64,000 nt of DNA, taken from NCBI GenBank assembly GCA_937902925.1, contig CALFNN010000082.1, forward strand, positions 1 to 64,000. The letters are read 5' to 3'. A program made the translations under genes and the position numbers. Below are positions 9,352 through 19,166 of the stretch, piece by piece. The first letter of the stretch is position 1. Each line of letters starts with the position of its first letter. A model generated the notes under the pieces. It saw only the letters and a program-made list of their open reading frames with translations, was not told where the DNA came from and searched no databases. Source of the DNA: an uncultured Opitutaceae bacterium. GTDB lineage: Bacteria > Verrucomicrobiota > Verrucomicrobiia > Opitutales > Opitutaceae.

Positions 9352-10883
9352 GACGATTTCCCTTTCTTCGCGCGGGCGCCCGTGAGTTCAGTCGGCCGTG
9401 GCCAACTGTGACCTTCGGCGAGCAACCCCTGCGCCTCCTCCGGTCCCCAGGTGCCGGCGGCGTAATTCGGGAAATCACTCGGTGCAGTAATTTGCCACGC
9501 CCCGAGCACCGGCATCAACCATTGCCAGGCCGCCTCCACTTGATCGGCGCGCATGAAGAGCGTGGCGTCGTTCTTCATCACATCCCACAGCAACGTTTCG
9601 TAGGCATCCGGCGAGGGCGCCGCGAAGCTGTCGCGATAATTGAACCGCATGTCCACCGGCCGCAGTTGCATCTTCGCCCCGGGATATTTCGCCTGAAAGC
9701 CCAGCACGATGCCTTCGACCGGCTGGATCGACAGCACGAGGCGGGACGGCTGCCAGCCGAGCGAGGCCTCGGGCGGAAAGGATTGGTGCGGCACGGCGCG
9801 GAATTGGATGGAAACTTCCGACGCCTGCTGCGGCAGCCGCTTGCCGGTGCGCAGGTAAAACGGCACGTCCTGCCAGCGCCAGTTGTCGATGAACAGTTTC
9901 AACGCCGCAAACGTCTCCGTCGCGGAATCGGGCGCCACGCCGGGTTCCTCGCGATAGCCGGGGGCTTTTTTTCCGCTCGTGTTGCCGGCGCCATACTGGC
10001 CGCGCACCGCGCACTTCGGGACGGCATCCCGGTGGATCGGTCGTGCCGCGTGCAGCACGTCCACCTTCTTGTTCCGAATCTCGTCGGCCTCGAAGGAGAC
10101 CATCGGCTCCATCGCCACGAGACAGAGCAGTTGCATCAGGTGGTTCTGCACCATGTCGCGAAGCGCGCCGGCGTGATCGTAGTAGCCGCCGCGGTGCTCG
10201 ACGCCGACGGTCTCGGCGACGGTGATCGTCACGTAGTCGATATAGCGCCGGTTCCAGATCGGCTCGAAGAGGGGATTGGCGAAGCGAAACGCCAGGATGT
10301 TCTGCACGGTCTCCTTGCCGAGATAGTGATCGATCCGGAAAATCTGCGACTCCTCGAAACTCGCCGCGAGCACCGCATTCAACGCGCGCGCCGATTCCAG
10401 ATCGTAGCCGATCGGTTTTTCGATGACGATGCGCGCGAATTCCCGATCGCGGGCGAGACCGGCGCGTCCGAGATATTTTGGGATTTCGCCGAACATGCTC
10501 GGCGGCGTCGCCATGTAGAAAATGCGGTGGGCCTTGGCGCCCCACTGCTTTTCCAGTTTCGTGCACAAGCCGCCCAGCGCCGCGTAGGTCGACGGTTTCT
10601 TGAAGTCGCCCGGTTGGTAGTGAACGTGCGGGGCGAATTGATTCCAGACGGCGGCCTTCGCTTTGCCGAAGCGGGAGAATTGATTGACCCCGTCGTGCAG
10701 GCGGTGGCGGAGCGCGGCATCGCCGAGCTTGATGCGATCCACCGCGATGATCGCGAATTTCTCCGGCAGGCTGCGATCCTGCGAGAGGTCGAACAGGGCC
10801 GGCACGAGTTTGCGCCACGTGAGATCGCCCGCGCCGCCAAAGATGACGAAGATCGTGGGGTCGAGTTGGTCGGTCGTTTTCAT
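9348..10883 (-). CDS. zwf: Glucose-6-phosphate 1-dehydrogenase
   Basis: First enzyme of the oxidative pentose phosphate pathway, oxidising glucose-6-phosphate to 6-phosphogluconolactone with NADP+. The 511-residue protein begins with the nucleotide-binding FGGAGDLTWRKL motif and carries the active-site signature RIDHYLGKE near residue 190. The ATG at 10883 overlaps the gnd stop in an ATGA arrangement, and the downstream ppgK start overlaps its own stop. No pgl (lactonase) is visible in the block, so that step is either spontaneous or encoded elsewhere. Confidence 0.96.
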   Translation of the reverse strand: MKTTDQLDPTIFVIFGGAGDLTWRKLVPALFDLSQDRSLPEKFAIIAVDRIKLGDAALRHRLHDGVNQFSRFGKAKAAVWNQFAPHVHYQPGDFKKPSTYAALGGLCTKLEKQWGAKAHRIFYMATPPSMFGEIPKYLGRAGLARDREFARIVIEKPIGYDLESARALNAVLAASFEESQIFRIDHYLGKETVQNILAFRFANPLFEPIWNRRYIDYVTITVAETVGVEHRGGYYDHAGALRDMVQNHLMQLLCLVAMEPMVSFEADEIRNKKVDVLHAARPIHRDAVPKCAVRGQYGAGNTSGKKAPGYREEPGVAPDSATETFAALKLFIDNWRWQDVPFYLRTGKRLPQQASEVSIQFRAVPHQSFPPEASLGWQPSRLVLSIQPVEGIVLGFQAKYPGAKMQLRPVDMRFNYRDSFAAPSPDAYETLLWDVMKNDATLFMRADQVEAAWQWLMPVLGAWQITAPSDFPNYAAGTWGPEEAQGLLAEGHSWPRPTELTGARAKKGKSS

Positions 10884-12316
10884 GCGCTGGCCTTCGCGGT
10901 CCATTCCGAGTGAAAGGTGCCCTTGGCGTCGATTCGCTCGTAGGTGTGCGCGCCGAAGTAATCGCGCTGCGCCTGGATGAGATTGGCGGGCAGCCACGCG
11001 CTCCGGTAGGCATCGAGGTAGCCGAGCGCCGACATCAGGCCGGGCGCCGGCAGGCCGAGTTGCGCGGCCGTGGCGACAACGACGCGCAAATCCTCCTGAT
11101 GGGCCATCACCGTTTTCCCGATCTCGGGGTCGAGGAGCAGGTTGGGCAGGGTAGGCTGGATGCGGTAGGCCTCGCGAAAATGGTCAAGAGCAGCCGAGCG
11201 AATGATGCAGCCGCCACGCCAGATGCGCGCCACGGCGGACAGATCCAATCCATAGGCGTATTTGTCCGACGCGGTTTTCAAAAGCGCCATCCCTTGGGCA
11301 TAGGCAATGATCGTGGCGGCAAAAAGTCCGCCGCGCAATTGCTCCAGAAAGATCTTGGAGTCGCCCGCAAAAGGCCGCGCCGGACGCGGCAGGGCGGCGC
11401 TGGCGGTCGCGCGCTCGCCGGCCAGCGTGGAGAGATTGCGCATCGCGACTCCGGCGTCGATCGTCGGGACCGGCACCTGCAGGTCCAGCGCGCTTTCCGA
11501 AGTCCACTTGCCCGTGCCGTTTTGCCGGGCGACGTCGAGGACTTCATCGACCAGCCGCCGGCCGGTTTTCTTGTCCCGCTTGGAAAAAATATCGCCCGTG
11601 ATTTCGACGAGATAGCCGGCCAGCTCGCCCTGATTCCAGCCCGCGTAGAACTCGTGCAGCTCATCGTCACTCAATCCCAGGCCCCGTTTCATCAAATCAT
11701 ACGTTTCCGCCAGCAGCTGCATCAGGCCGTATTCGATGCCATTATGGACCATCTTGACGTAGTGCCCGGCTGAACCGGGACCGAGCAACGTGACGCAGGG
11801 TTCGCCGTTGATTTGGGCGGCGGCCGCCTCGAAGACGGGACGCACCCGCTCGTAGGCTTCCTTGGTTCCACCGGGCATGATGCTCGGGCCATGCCGCGCA
11901 CCCTCGGCGCCGCCCGAGACGCCGACTCCGAGAAACTGAATTCCCTTCGCCGTCAGTTGCAGCGTGCGGGCATCGGTGTCGCTGAAATGGGAGTTTCCCG
12001 CGTCGACGATCAGATCGCCTTTTTCCAGGTGCGGCAGCAAATCCGCAATGACCGAGTCCACCGGCGCGCCGGCCGGCACGAGCATCATGATGGCGCGCGG
12101 ATGGCGGAGCAGCGCGACAAACTCTTTGATGTCAGCCGCGCCACGCACGTCGCGCTGTTCGGCTTCCGTGTGCAGGGCCGCGACCTTGGCGGCGTCCTTG
12201 TCCAGGCCCGCCACGGAGAAGCCATGGTCGGCCATGTTGAGCACAAAATTTCGTCCCATGACGCCGAGGCCGACCATGCCGATGTCGGCTCCGGGTCGAG
12301 ATGTTTTCTTGTTCAT
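10880..12316 (-). CDS. gnd: 6-phosphogluconate dehydrogenase, decarboxylating
   Basis: Converts 6-phosphogluconate to ribulose-5-phosphate, CO2 and NADPH. The 478-residue protein opens with the NADP-binding GLGVMGRNFVLNMADHG segment. It contains the substrate-binding VSGGAEGARHGPSIMPGG region and the catalytic-Lys motif GHYVKMVHNGIEYG near residue 190. The ATG at 12316 has a good ribosome-binding site (AAAGGA) a few bases upstream, one of the clearer ones in this window. It sits 47 bases after glgP and overlaps zwf by four bases, making a gnd-zwf unit that would yield two NADPH per hexose. Confidence 0.96.
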   Translation of the reverse strand: MNKKTSRPGADIGMVGLGVMGRNFVLNMADHGFSVAGLDKDAAKVAALHTEAEQRDVRGAADIKEFVALLRHPRAIMMLVPAGAPVDSVIADLLPHLEKGDLIVDAGNSHFSDTDARTLQLTAKGIQFLGVGVSGGAEGARHGPSIMPGGTKEAYERVRPVFEAAAAQINGEPCVTLLGPGSAGHYVKMVHNGIEYGLMQLLAETYDLMKRGLGLSDDELHEFYAGWNQGELAGYLVEITGDIFSKRDKKTGRRLVDEVLDVARQNGTGKWTSESALDLQVPVPTIDAGVAMRNLSTLAGERATASAALPRPARPFAGDSKIFLEQLRGGLFAATIIAYAQGMALLKTASDKYAYGLDLSAVARIWRGGCIIRSAALDHFREAYRIQPTLPNLLLDPEIGKTVMAHQEDLRVVVATAAQLGLPAPGLMSALGYLDAYRSAWLPANLIQAQRDYFGAHTYERIDAKGTFHSEWTAKASA

Positions 12317-12363
12317 GATAGTTCCTTTTACTGTTATCCGTCTGTGATGGAGCGAGTTTTGGA

Positions 12364-14898
12364 TCATTTCTGCCATACGATCCAACCGGCCTCCAGCGGC
12401 ACGCTGAGTCCCGCGCTTTTCGAAACGATGCGCGCGGTGAAGTCGGTCGTCAGCCGCGTCGACGCCACGTCGGCGCTGTAGCTGAAGCCGCCCAGCCCGC
12501 CTGGGACCGGATGCAGCCGTGTCATTTCCAGATGGAGCGCACCATCGCCGTTCGCAGCGTTCGCGTAGAGTTCCACGTTCACGGCGGCGGGGTCGATGTC
12601 GGGCAAGAAGACATTCAGCGTGAAAAAGTGCCGGTCGTCCCTGGTTTCGATGTTCGTCGCTCCGAAACGGAATGCCGCCCATTTCGGGGCGAGAGCGTTG
12701 CGCTGCTCCACCAGTTTTCGCGCGAGCTCGCCCGAGTTCGCGGCGCGCGCCCGATACGCGTCGGCGGCCGGGAGATAATGCAGCCCGGTGTATTCGGTCA
12801 CGGTGCGACTGGCGGCAAAGGCGGGCGTCAACCGTGCCATGCTCTCCCGCATGCGTGCAACCCAGGCCGTCGGGATGCCTTTGTCGTTTCGCGTATAAAA
12901 TTCCGGGACTACCTGTTGTTCCAGTTGTTCGTAAAGCGCCTCCGCCTCGGCGGCGTCCCACGCCGGATCGTCGCCATGCTCCTGACCGTCGCCCAACGCC
13001 CAGCCGACCTCCGGCGCATAGGCTTCGGCCCACCAGCCATCCAACTCGGACAGATTGAGGCCGCCATTGACCAGCACCTTCATGCCGCTGGTGCCGCTGG
13101 CTTCCCACGGCCGGCGCGGGGTGTTGATCCACACGTCGACGCCCTGCACGAGATGCTCGGCCAGCAGCATGTCGTAGTCGGCGAGAAAAATCACGGGCGG
13201 GCTCGCATCGCTGCGCCGGATGAACTGCGTCCATTCCTTGATCAACGCCTGCCCGGCCTGGTCGGCGGGATGCGCCTTGCCGGCGAGGATGAGCTGCACC
13301 GGGCGCTGCGGATGTTTCAGAATGCGAAGCAGGCGTTCCGGATCGTGCAGCAGAAGATTCGGCCGCTTGTAGGTCGCGAAGCGGCGCGCGATGCCGAGCG
13401 TGAGCACGCCCGGGTTCAATCGGGCCTGTGTGCGGGCGATGGTCTCTCGATCGGCTCCGACCGAGGCCATCTGGCGGCCCACAGCCTTGCGGGCGTAAGT
13501 CACCAGTGCTTTCCGGCTGTCCGTCCGCAGGGCCCAGAGCGTTTCGTCGGCCACGCCCCGCAGGTCTTTTTCCAGCGTTGCGGACGTTCCCTGCCACCGG
13601 TTTTTGCCGCAGGCGTCGGTCCAGAGTTTGTCCGCGGCCGGCGAATCCCACGTCGGCATGTGGACGCCGTTCGTGATGTGGCCGACCGGCACTTCGTCCA
13701 CCGGCCACCGGGAAAATAGCGGCGAAAAAATCTGCCGGCTCACCTGGCCGTGCAATCGACTGACCCCATTGATCGCGCCGCTCCCGTTCGTCGCCAGATA
13801 AGCCATGTTGAACGGCTCGGCCGGGTCCGCGGGATTCCGGCGCCCGAGCGCAAGCAGGTCATGCAGCGAAATCCCCAATTCGTCCTGCGCATACCCTCCG
13901 AGATATTGCTCCATCAATCCCGGGGAAAAGAGATCGAAGCCGGCCGCGACCGCCGTGTGGGTCGTAAACAAATTGCCCGCGCGCGTCGCCGCCAGCGACA
14001 CGGCGAACGGCAGTCGGTGCGCCTGGGTGAAACTCCGGGCCCGCTCCAGCAGCGCGAACGCCGCGTGGCCCTCGTTGAGGTGGCAGACCTCCGGTTTGAG
14101 ACCGAGCGCCTCGATCAAGCGCCAGCCGCCGATGCCGAGCACCATTTCCTGTTTCAGCCGCAACTCCTGGTCGCCGCCGTAGAGTTCGCTGGTGATCCCG
14201 CGATGCACCGGCAGGTTGTCGGCCTCGTTGCTATCGAGCAGATACAGATTGCACCGGCCGACCCGAACCTGCCACACGCGCAGCCAGACGGAATCGCCCG
14301 GCAGCCTGACCTCCACCCGCAGGAGTTCGCCATCCGGCCGCCGGACCGGCGTGACGGGCAATTGACCGGGATCGTTGGTCGGATAAAGGGCCTGTTGCGC
14401 GCCGTCGCGATCGATCACCTGGCGGAAATAGCCGTGTTGATAGAGCAGGCCGACGCCGACGACCGGCACGCCGAGATCGCTGGCCGCCTTGAGCTGGTCG
14501 CCGGCCACGTTGCCGAGTCCGCCCGAATAAATCGGCAGCGCCTCGGTCAGCATGAACTCCATGCAAAAATACGCGACGCAGGTCAGGCCGGCCTGCGGGT
14601 GGGTCTGCTGAAACCACGCGGGCGTCGTTTCCGCCTGGCGTTTTTCCTTGACCAATTGGTCGAGCGACTGGCGGAAACCCGGATCGGCGAGAGCGGCGGT
14701 CAGCCTGTCGCGTGCGACCGTCTGCAACATCACGCTCGGGTGATGCGTCCGTTCCCAGAGCGCGGGGTCGAGCCGGCGCCACAACTCGTCCGCGCCATGA
14801 TTCCACGTCCAGCGCAGATCCATGGCGAGCTCGGTCAGGGCGTCGAAGCCTGGCGGTGACTGGGACGGAGGTGGGTTGCCCGTCGAAGTTGTGCTCAT
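12364..14898 (-). CDS. glgP: Alpha-glucan (glycogen) phosphorylase, GT35
   Basis: Releases glucose-1-phosphate from glycogen using phosphate and a PLP cofactor. The 844-residue protein is of the shorter alpha-glucan family type with an N-terminal DUF3417-like region (TELAMDLRWTWNHG near residue 25). The motif EASGTSGMKVLVNGGL near residue 600 matches the family segment after the PLP site. An extra C-terminal beta-rich segment of about 100 residues is present. The ATG at 14898 overlaps the pgm stop by four bases (ATGA), so pgm, which converts its product to glucose-6-phosphate, is translated just ahead of it. Confidence 0.93.
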   Translation of the reverse strand: MSTTSTGNPPPSQSPPGFDALTELAMDLRWTWNHGADELWRRLDPALWERTHHPSVMLQTVARDRLTAALADPGFRQSLDQLVKEKRQAETTPAWFQQTHPQAGLTCVAYFCMEFMLTEALPIYSGGLGNVAGDQLKAASDLGVPVVGVGLLYQHGYFRQVIDRDGAQQALYPTNDPGQLPVTPVRRPDGELLRVEVRLPGDSVWLRVWQVRVGRCNLYLLDSNEADNLPVHRGITSELYGGDQELRLKQEMVLGIGGWRLIEALGLKPEVCHLNEGHAAFALLERARSFTQAHRLPFAVSLAATRAGNLFTTHTAVAAGFDLFSPGLMEQYLGGYAQDELGISLHDLLALGRRNPADPAEPFNMAYLATNGSGAINGVSRLHGQVSRQIFSPLFSRWPVDEVPVGHITNGVHMPTWDSPAADKLWTDACGKNRWQGTSATLEKDLRGVADETLWALRTDSRKALVTYARKAVGRQMASVGADRETIARTQARLNPGVLTLGIARRFATYKRPNLLLHDPERLLRILKHPQRPVQLILAGKAHPADQAGQALIKEWTQFIRRSDASPPVIFLADYDMLLAEHLVQGVDVWINTPRRPWEASGTSGMKVLVNGGLNLSELDGWWAEAYAPEVGWALGDGQEHGDDPAWDAAEAEALYEQLEQQVVPEFYTRNDKGIPTAWVARMRESMARLTPAFAASRTVTEYTGLHYLPAADAYRARAANSGELARKLVEQRNALAPKWAAFRFGATNIETRDDRHFFTLNVFLPDIDPAAVNVELYANAANGDGALHLEMTRLHPVPGGLGGFSYSADVASTRLTTDFTARIVSKSAGLSVPLEAGWIVWQK

Positions 14899-16565
14899 GA
14901 TTTGGAATTCACCTGGGAAGAGCCGCCGATCAGGGCCGCGTCGACGACCGTCTGGGCCTCCGCGAGAATTTTTTTCAGGTGGGCCTCGTCGCGAAAACTT
15001 TCCGCGTAAATTTTGTAGATGTCCTCGGTGCCGGAGGGACGCGCGGCGAACCAGCCGTGGGCGGTCGCCACCTTCACGCCGCCGAGCGGCTCGTGGTTGC
15101 CGGGGGCGTGGGTCTGAATGCCTTCGATCTTTTCACCGGCCAGTTCGGTCAGCTTGATCTGCTCGCGCGACAGCCTGGCGAGCGCGGCTTTTTGCGCGGG
15201 CGTGGCGGGCGCCTCCACGCGATCGTAAAACGGCTGGCCGAATTCCTGCGTGAGTCCGCGATAGAGTTCGCCGGGATTGCGGCCCGTCCGTGCCGTGATC
15301 TCGGCGGCGAGCAAACACGGGATGAATCCGTCCTTGTCCGTCGTCCACACGCTGCCATCCCGCCGGAGAAATGATGCGCCGGCGCTCTCTTCGCCTCCGA
15401 AACCCAGCGAACCGTCGAGCAGGCCGTCGCCGAACCATTTAAACCCGACCGGAACCTCGTAGAGTTTGCGGCCGAGCTTCGCCGTGACGCGATCGATCAT
15501 CGCGCTGCTGACGACGGTTTTCCCGACGGACGCCTCTGCGCTCCACGCGGGACGAGTCTTGAAAAGTTCAAGGATCGCGACGGCGAGATAATGATTCGGC
15601 GGGAGCAGGCCGTCGCCGGGCGTGACGATGCCGTGCCGGTCATGGTCCGTGTCGCACGCGAACGAGAGATCGAAGCGATCCTTCATTCCGACCAGCCGCG
15701 CCATCGCATAAGGCGAGGACGGATCCATCCGGATCCGGCCGTCCCAATCCACCGTCATAAAACGAAACGTGGGATCGACGGCGTCGTTGACGACGGTGAG
15801 GTCCAGATGATGCCGCTCCGCGATCCGCGGCCAGTAGTGAACGCCGGCGCCACCGAGCGGATCGACGCCGAGCCGGAGTTTCGCGCCGCGGATGACATCC
15901 AGCGCGACAACGGCGCCGAGATCGTCGATGTAGGCGTTGAGATAGTCGTGTCGATGCGTCGTGGCGGCGGTCAGCGCGCGCGCATGTGGAACGCGCTTTA
16001 TGCTGGCGGCGCCGGCTTCGAGCAGCGCGTTGGCCTTCGCCTCGATCCAACGGGTGACCGTCTTGTCCGCCGGTCCGCCATGGGACGGGTTATATTTGAA
16101 CCCGCCGTCGCGGGGTGGATTGTGCGAGGGCGTAACGACGATGCCATCCGCGAGCCCGCTTCTTCGCCCGCGATTGTAGGTCAGGATGGCGTGGGAAATG
16201 ACCGGAGTGGGGGTGTAGTCGTCACCCTCGGCGAGCATCACCTCGACGCTACGGGCCGCCAGCACCTCCAGCGCCGTCGCACACGCCGGCGCCGACAACG
16301 CATGGGTGTCGATGCCGAGAAACAGGGGGCCGTTGATACCCTGTTGCGTCCGATGCAGACAGATCGCCTCCGTGATCGCGAGGATGTGCGATTCGTTAAA
16401 TGAAAGGTCCAGCGACGATCCGCGGTGTCCCGACGTGCCAAAGGCCACGCGTTGGGCTGGAACGGCGGCGTCCGGCACGCCGCTGTGGTAGGCGGCAACG
16501 AGCCGCGGCACGTCGATCAGGATTTCGGGCGGTGCCGGCTTGCCGGCGAGTGGACTGATTTTCAC
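14895..16565 (-). CDS. pgm: Phosphoglucomutase (alpha-D-glucose phosphate-specific)
   Basis: Interconverts glucose-1-phosphate and glucose-6-phosphate. With a GTG start at 16565 the protein has 556 residues, close to E. coli Pgm, and opens with the family-like KISPLAGKPAP. The FGTSGHRGS motif and the catalytic phosphoserine motif TPSHNPPRDGG near residue 145 are intact, as is the sugar-binding GGEESAG motif near residue 385 and a C-terminal RPSGTEDIYKIY phosphate-binding loop. The longer frame upstream of the GTG overlaps rpiB and lacks family similarity. GTGA overlap with the rpiB stop suggests coupled translation. Confidence 0.94.
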   Translation of the reverse strand: MKISPLAGKPAPPEILIDVPRLVAAYHSGVPDAAVPAQRVAFGTSGHRGSSLDLSFNESHILAITEAICLHRTQQGINGPLFLGIDTHALSAPACATALEVLAARSVEVMLAEGDDYTPTPVISHAILTYNRGRRSGLADGIVVTPSHNPPRDGGFKYNPSHGGPADKTVTRWIEAKANALLEAGAASIKRVPHARALTAATTHRHDYLNAYIDDLGAVVALDVIRGAKLRLGVDPLGGAGVHYWPRIAERHHLDLTVVNDAVDPTFRFMTVDWDGRIRMDPSSPYAMARLVGMKDRFDLSFACDTDHDRHGIVTPGDGLLPPNHYLAVAILELFKTRPAWSAEASVGKTVVSSAMIDRVTAKLGRKLYEVPVGFKWFGDGLLDGSLGFGGEESAGASFLRRDGSVWTTDKDGFIPCLLAAEITARTGRNPGELYRGLTQEFGQPFYDRVEAPATPAQKAALARLSREQIKLTELAGEKIEGIQTHAPGNHEPLGGVKVATAHGWFAARPSGTEDIYKIYAESFRDEAHLKKILAEAQTVVDAALIGGSSQVNSKS

Positions 16566-17062
16566 GAGCCTTCCTTTGCGCCGGCCTGTTCGAGCGCCGC
16601 CACTTTCGCCAGGCGGCGGCGGTGGCGCTCCGCACCGCTGAAACGCGCCGTGAGAAAAGTCTGCACCAGGCCCCACGCGGTCTCGTGGCCGACGACGAGG
16701 CCGCCGAGGCAGATGACGTTGAGGTCATCATCCTCGACTCCCTGCCGCGCCGAAAAATTCTCATGGATCAGGCACGCGCGAACGCCCGCCACTTTGTTGG
16801 CCGCCACGCACGCCCCGACGCCACTGCCACAGACGGCCACGCCGCGCTCCACCTCGCCCCGCGCGACGGCCCGCGCCAGCGGGACGACGAAATCCGGATA
16901 GTCGTCGTCGGGCTGCGGCCGGTGGCCGCCGAAATCGTTTACGCGGTGGCCGGCCTCGCGCAGGCGGGTCTCCAGATACTGCTTCAATTCATACCCGCCG
17001 TGATCGGCGGCCACCCCGATCCGCCGCGATTCCATTTCCGATGGCATGTTCTCGTTTGTCAT
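16562..17062 (-). CDS. rpiB: Ribose-5-phosphate isomerase B
   Basis: Interconverts ribulose-5-phosphate and ribose-5-phosphate, the step after gnd. The 166-residue protein is of the RpiB/LacA/LacB family: GVAADHGGYELK near the N-terminus, the catalytic-Cys motif VAVCGSGVGACVAANK near residue 77, and HENFSARQGVEDDDLNVICLGG. ATG codons at 17062, 17047 and 17035 are all possible starts; the last would place the first strand closest to the usual position. It lies 10 bases downstream of the aldolase and overlaps pgm by four bases. Confidence 0.92.
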   Translation of the reverse strand: MTNENMPSEMESRRIGVAADHGGYELKQYLETRLREAGHRVNDFGGHRPQPDDDYPDFVVPLARAVARGEVERGVAVCGSGVGACVAANKVAGVRACLIHENFSARQGVEDDDLNVICLGGLVVGHETAWGLVQTFLTARFSGAERHRRRLAKVAALEQAGAKEGS

Positions 17063-17072
17063 CTGGCTCCGG

Positions 17073-18113
17073 TCATTTTGCGGTGCCGGAGGGCGGGCCC
17101 GCGCGTTCCGCCTCGGCCGAATACTTGCCCTGCACGGCGAGGCCGTTGCAGCGGGCGCGGTGCAGCAGCGCCGCCTGCGCCGCCGCCACGTTGGCCGGCG
17201 CGCCGTGCCACGTTTTCATCGCGGCGTCCTGCAACGCCCGCCCGAACGAGAAGGTCAGTTTCCACGGTGCGGCGCCCGTGGCGCAAATGGCGTTGAGGCG
17301 CTCCGTTGCCGCCACGTCGCTTTGCCCGCCAGAAAGGAAGACGACCCCCGGCACCGCGGCGGGCACCGCCCGGCGCAGGCAGCGGAGCGTGGCCGCGGCT
17401 ACTTCCTTCGTGCCTGCCTGCTGGGGACATTCCTTGCCGGACAGCACCATGCCGGTCTTGAGCAGCATCGCCTCGAGCACGACGCGATGGCCAATCAACG
17501 CGGCCAACACCGCTTGCAGCGTGAGGCCCGTGACCTCCTCACAGCGGGCGAGCGTATGGTTGCCGTCCATCAAGACTTCCGGCTCCACGATCGGCACCAG
17601 CCCGGCCTCCTGACTGCGGGCGGCGAACAGGGCGAGCAGGCGGGCGTTCGCGCCGATGCACGTGGCTGTCGGCAGCCCGTCACCGATGGCGATCACGGCG
17701 CGCCATTTGGTAAACCGGCCGCCGAGCTCCCGGTATCGCAGGAGTCGTTCCGGCAGGCCGTCAAGCCCGCGGGTGATTTTCTCGCCGGGAAAATTCGCGA
17801 GCGCGATCGTGGCCCCGTCCACTTTTACGCCCGGCACGATCCCGCGGCTGATGAGGACTCCGGGCAGCGATTCTCCCAGTCCGGTTCTTTGGCTGGTCGT
17901 TTCGTCGAAGAGAATCGCGCCGCTGATGCTCTCGTTCAAATGGCGCGTCGAGAACAGCAGTTCGCGGTAGGCCCGGCGATTTTCCTCGGTGGGCGCGATG
18001 TTGAGCGCCGCGAATCGCTTGCCGATGGTTGGCAGACTTTCATCCGCGGCGAGGATGCCCTTGCCGGGCGCGAGGAGCGCCGCGACGGTCGATTCCAAGG
18101 GGTGGGCGGTCAT
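17073..18113 (-). CDS. Class I fructose-bisphosphate aldolase
   Basis: Cleaves fructose-1,6-bisphosphate through a Schiff-base mechanism. The 346-residue protein follows the animal/plant ALDO-type family: GKGILAADES near residue 18, LLFSTRHLNESISG near residue 49, and the Schiff-base Lys in MLLKTGMVLSG near residue 210. The FLSGGQSDVAATERLNAIC segment is also typical. Bacteria more often use class II enzymes, so this is the less usual choice. It is 10 bases upstream of rpiB and 18 bases downstream of the MDR reductase, all on the minus strand. Confidence 0.93.
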   Translation of the reverse strand: MTAHPLESTVAALLAPGKGILAADESLPTIGKRFAALNIAPTEENRRAYRELLFSTRHLNESISGAILFDETTSQRTGLGESLPGVLISRGIVPGVKVDGATIALANFPGEKITRGLDGLPERLLRYRELGGRFTKWRAVIAIGDGLPTATCIGANARLLALFAARSQEAGLVPIVEPEVLMDGNHTLARCEEVTGLTLQAVLAALIGHRVVLEAMLLKTGMVLSGKECPQQAGTKEVAAATLRCLRRAVPAAVPGVVFLSGGQSDVAATERLNAICATGAAPWKLTFSFGRALQDAAMKTWHGAPANVAAAQAALLHRARCNGLAVQGKYSAEAERAGPPSGTAK

Positions 18114-18131
18114 GAGCGTTCGTGTCGTTGG

Positions 18132-19136
18132 CTAGGCGAGCTTGACCACCATCTTGCCGATATTCTTCCCCGCGAAGAGACCGAGGAACGCGCCGACGGC
18201 CTCGTCGATTCCGGCGACGACCGTCTCCTTGTTCTTCAGTTGGCCGGATTGGAAATAGCCGCCCACTTCCCTTTGAAATTCGGCCTGGCGATCCAACCAG
18301 TCGCGGACAATCAGCCCCTTCATCGTGAGTCGTTGGGTGATCATATTCGACAGATTGGAGGGTCCGGGCCGCGGTCTTTCCTCATTGTAACTGGAGATGC
18401 CGCCGCACGCGACGATCCGGCCATGCACCCGCAGCGTCGCCAGCGCCGCTTCGAGCGCTTCGCCACCGACGTTGTCGAAATAGACGTCGATACCGCCGGG
18501 CAGTTCCAAGTTCAGTTGCTCGAGAACCGGGCCGGTCTTGTAGTCGAAGGCGATGTCGAAGCCGCATTCCTCTCGCAAAAACCGCACTTTCTCCATCGAA
18601 CCGGCGGAGCCGATGACCCGGCAGCCACGCAATTTCGCGAGTTGCCCGGCGACATTGCCGACCGCACCGGCGGCGCCCGAGATGTAGATGACATCGCCGG
18701 CTTTGACCTCCACGAGATTCAGCCCGGCCCAAGCCGTCATTCCGGTCACGCCGAGCGCACCCAGGTAAACCGACAGCGGCTGCATCTTGCGGCTTACGGG
18801 ATGCAGGTTGTCCGGTGTCGCAACAAAATATTCCCGCCAGCCGAAATTCGAGGTGACAGCGTCACCCGGTTGAAAGGCCGTAGCGCGCGACGCGATGACC
18901 TCGCCGACCGCGCCGCCCGCGAGGGGCCGGCCCAACTCGAACGGCGGCAAATGGGATTTCCCTTCGTTCATGCGACCGCGCATGTAGGGGTCAACCGACA
19001 TGAAAAGGTTGCGCACGAGCACCTGGCCCTCCTGCAGCGGGGGCAGCTCGACTCGGGCTTGGATGAAGTTCGCGGCGGTCGGGAGGCCCCTCGGGCGGGA
19101 GACGAGCCGGATTTCGCGACTGGAGATGTTCGACAT
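18132..19136 (-). CDS. NADP-dependent oxidoreductase, MDR superfamily (CurA/YncB-like)
   Basis: Zinc-free medium-chain reductase of 334 residues, probably reducing alkenal/enone double bonds with NADPH. Family features are the N-terminal VSRPRGLPTAANF, the SVDPYMRGRM motif near residue 50, and the nucleotide-binding GAAGAVGNVAGQLAKLRG near residue 145. The substrate is not known; relatives include leukotriene B4 12-hydroxydehydrogenase-like enzymes and curcumin reductase. Its position between a ferritin-like gene and the NADPH-generating block suggests a detoxification role, but this is inference. Confidence 0.88.
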   Translation of the reverse strand: MSNISSREIRLVSRPRGLPTAANFIQARVELPPLQEGQVLVRNLFMSVDPYMRGRMNEGKSHLPPFELGRPLAGGAVGEVIASRATAFQPGDAVTSNFGWREYFVATPDNLHPVSRKMQPLSVYLGALGVTGMTAWAGLNLVEVKAGDVIYISGAAGAVGNVAGQLAKLRGCRVIGSAGSMEKVRFLREECGFDIAFDYKTGPVLEQLNLELPGGIDVYFDNVGGEALEAALATLRVHGRIVACGGISSYNEERPRPGPSNLSNMITQRLTMKGLIVRDWLDRQAEFQREVGGYFQSGQLKNKETVVAGIDEAVGAFLGLFAGKNIGKMVVKLA

Positions 19137-19166
19137 GGACAGGAGGCGACGTCTCGTCCGCCGGCT

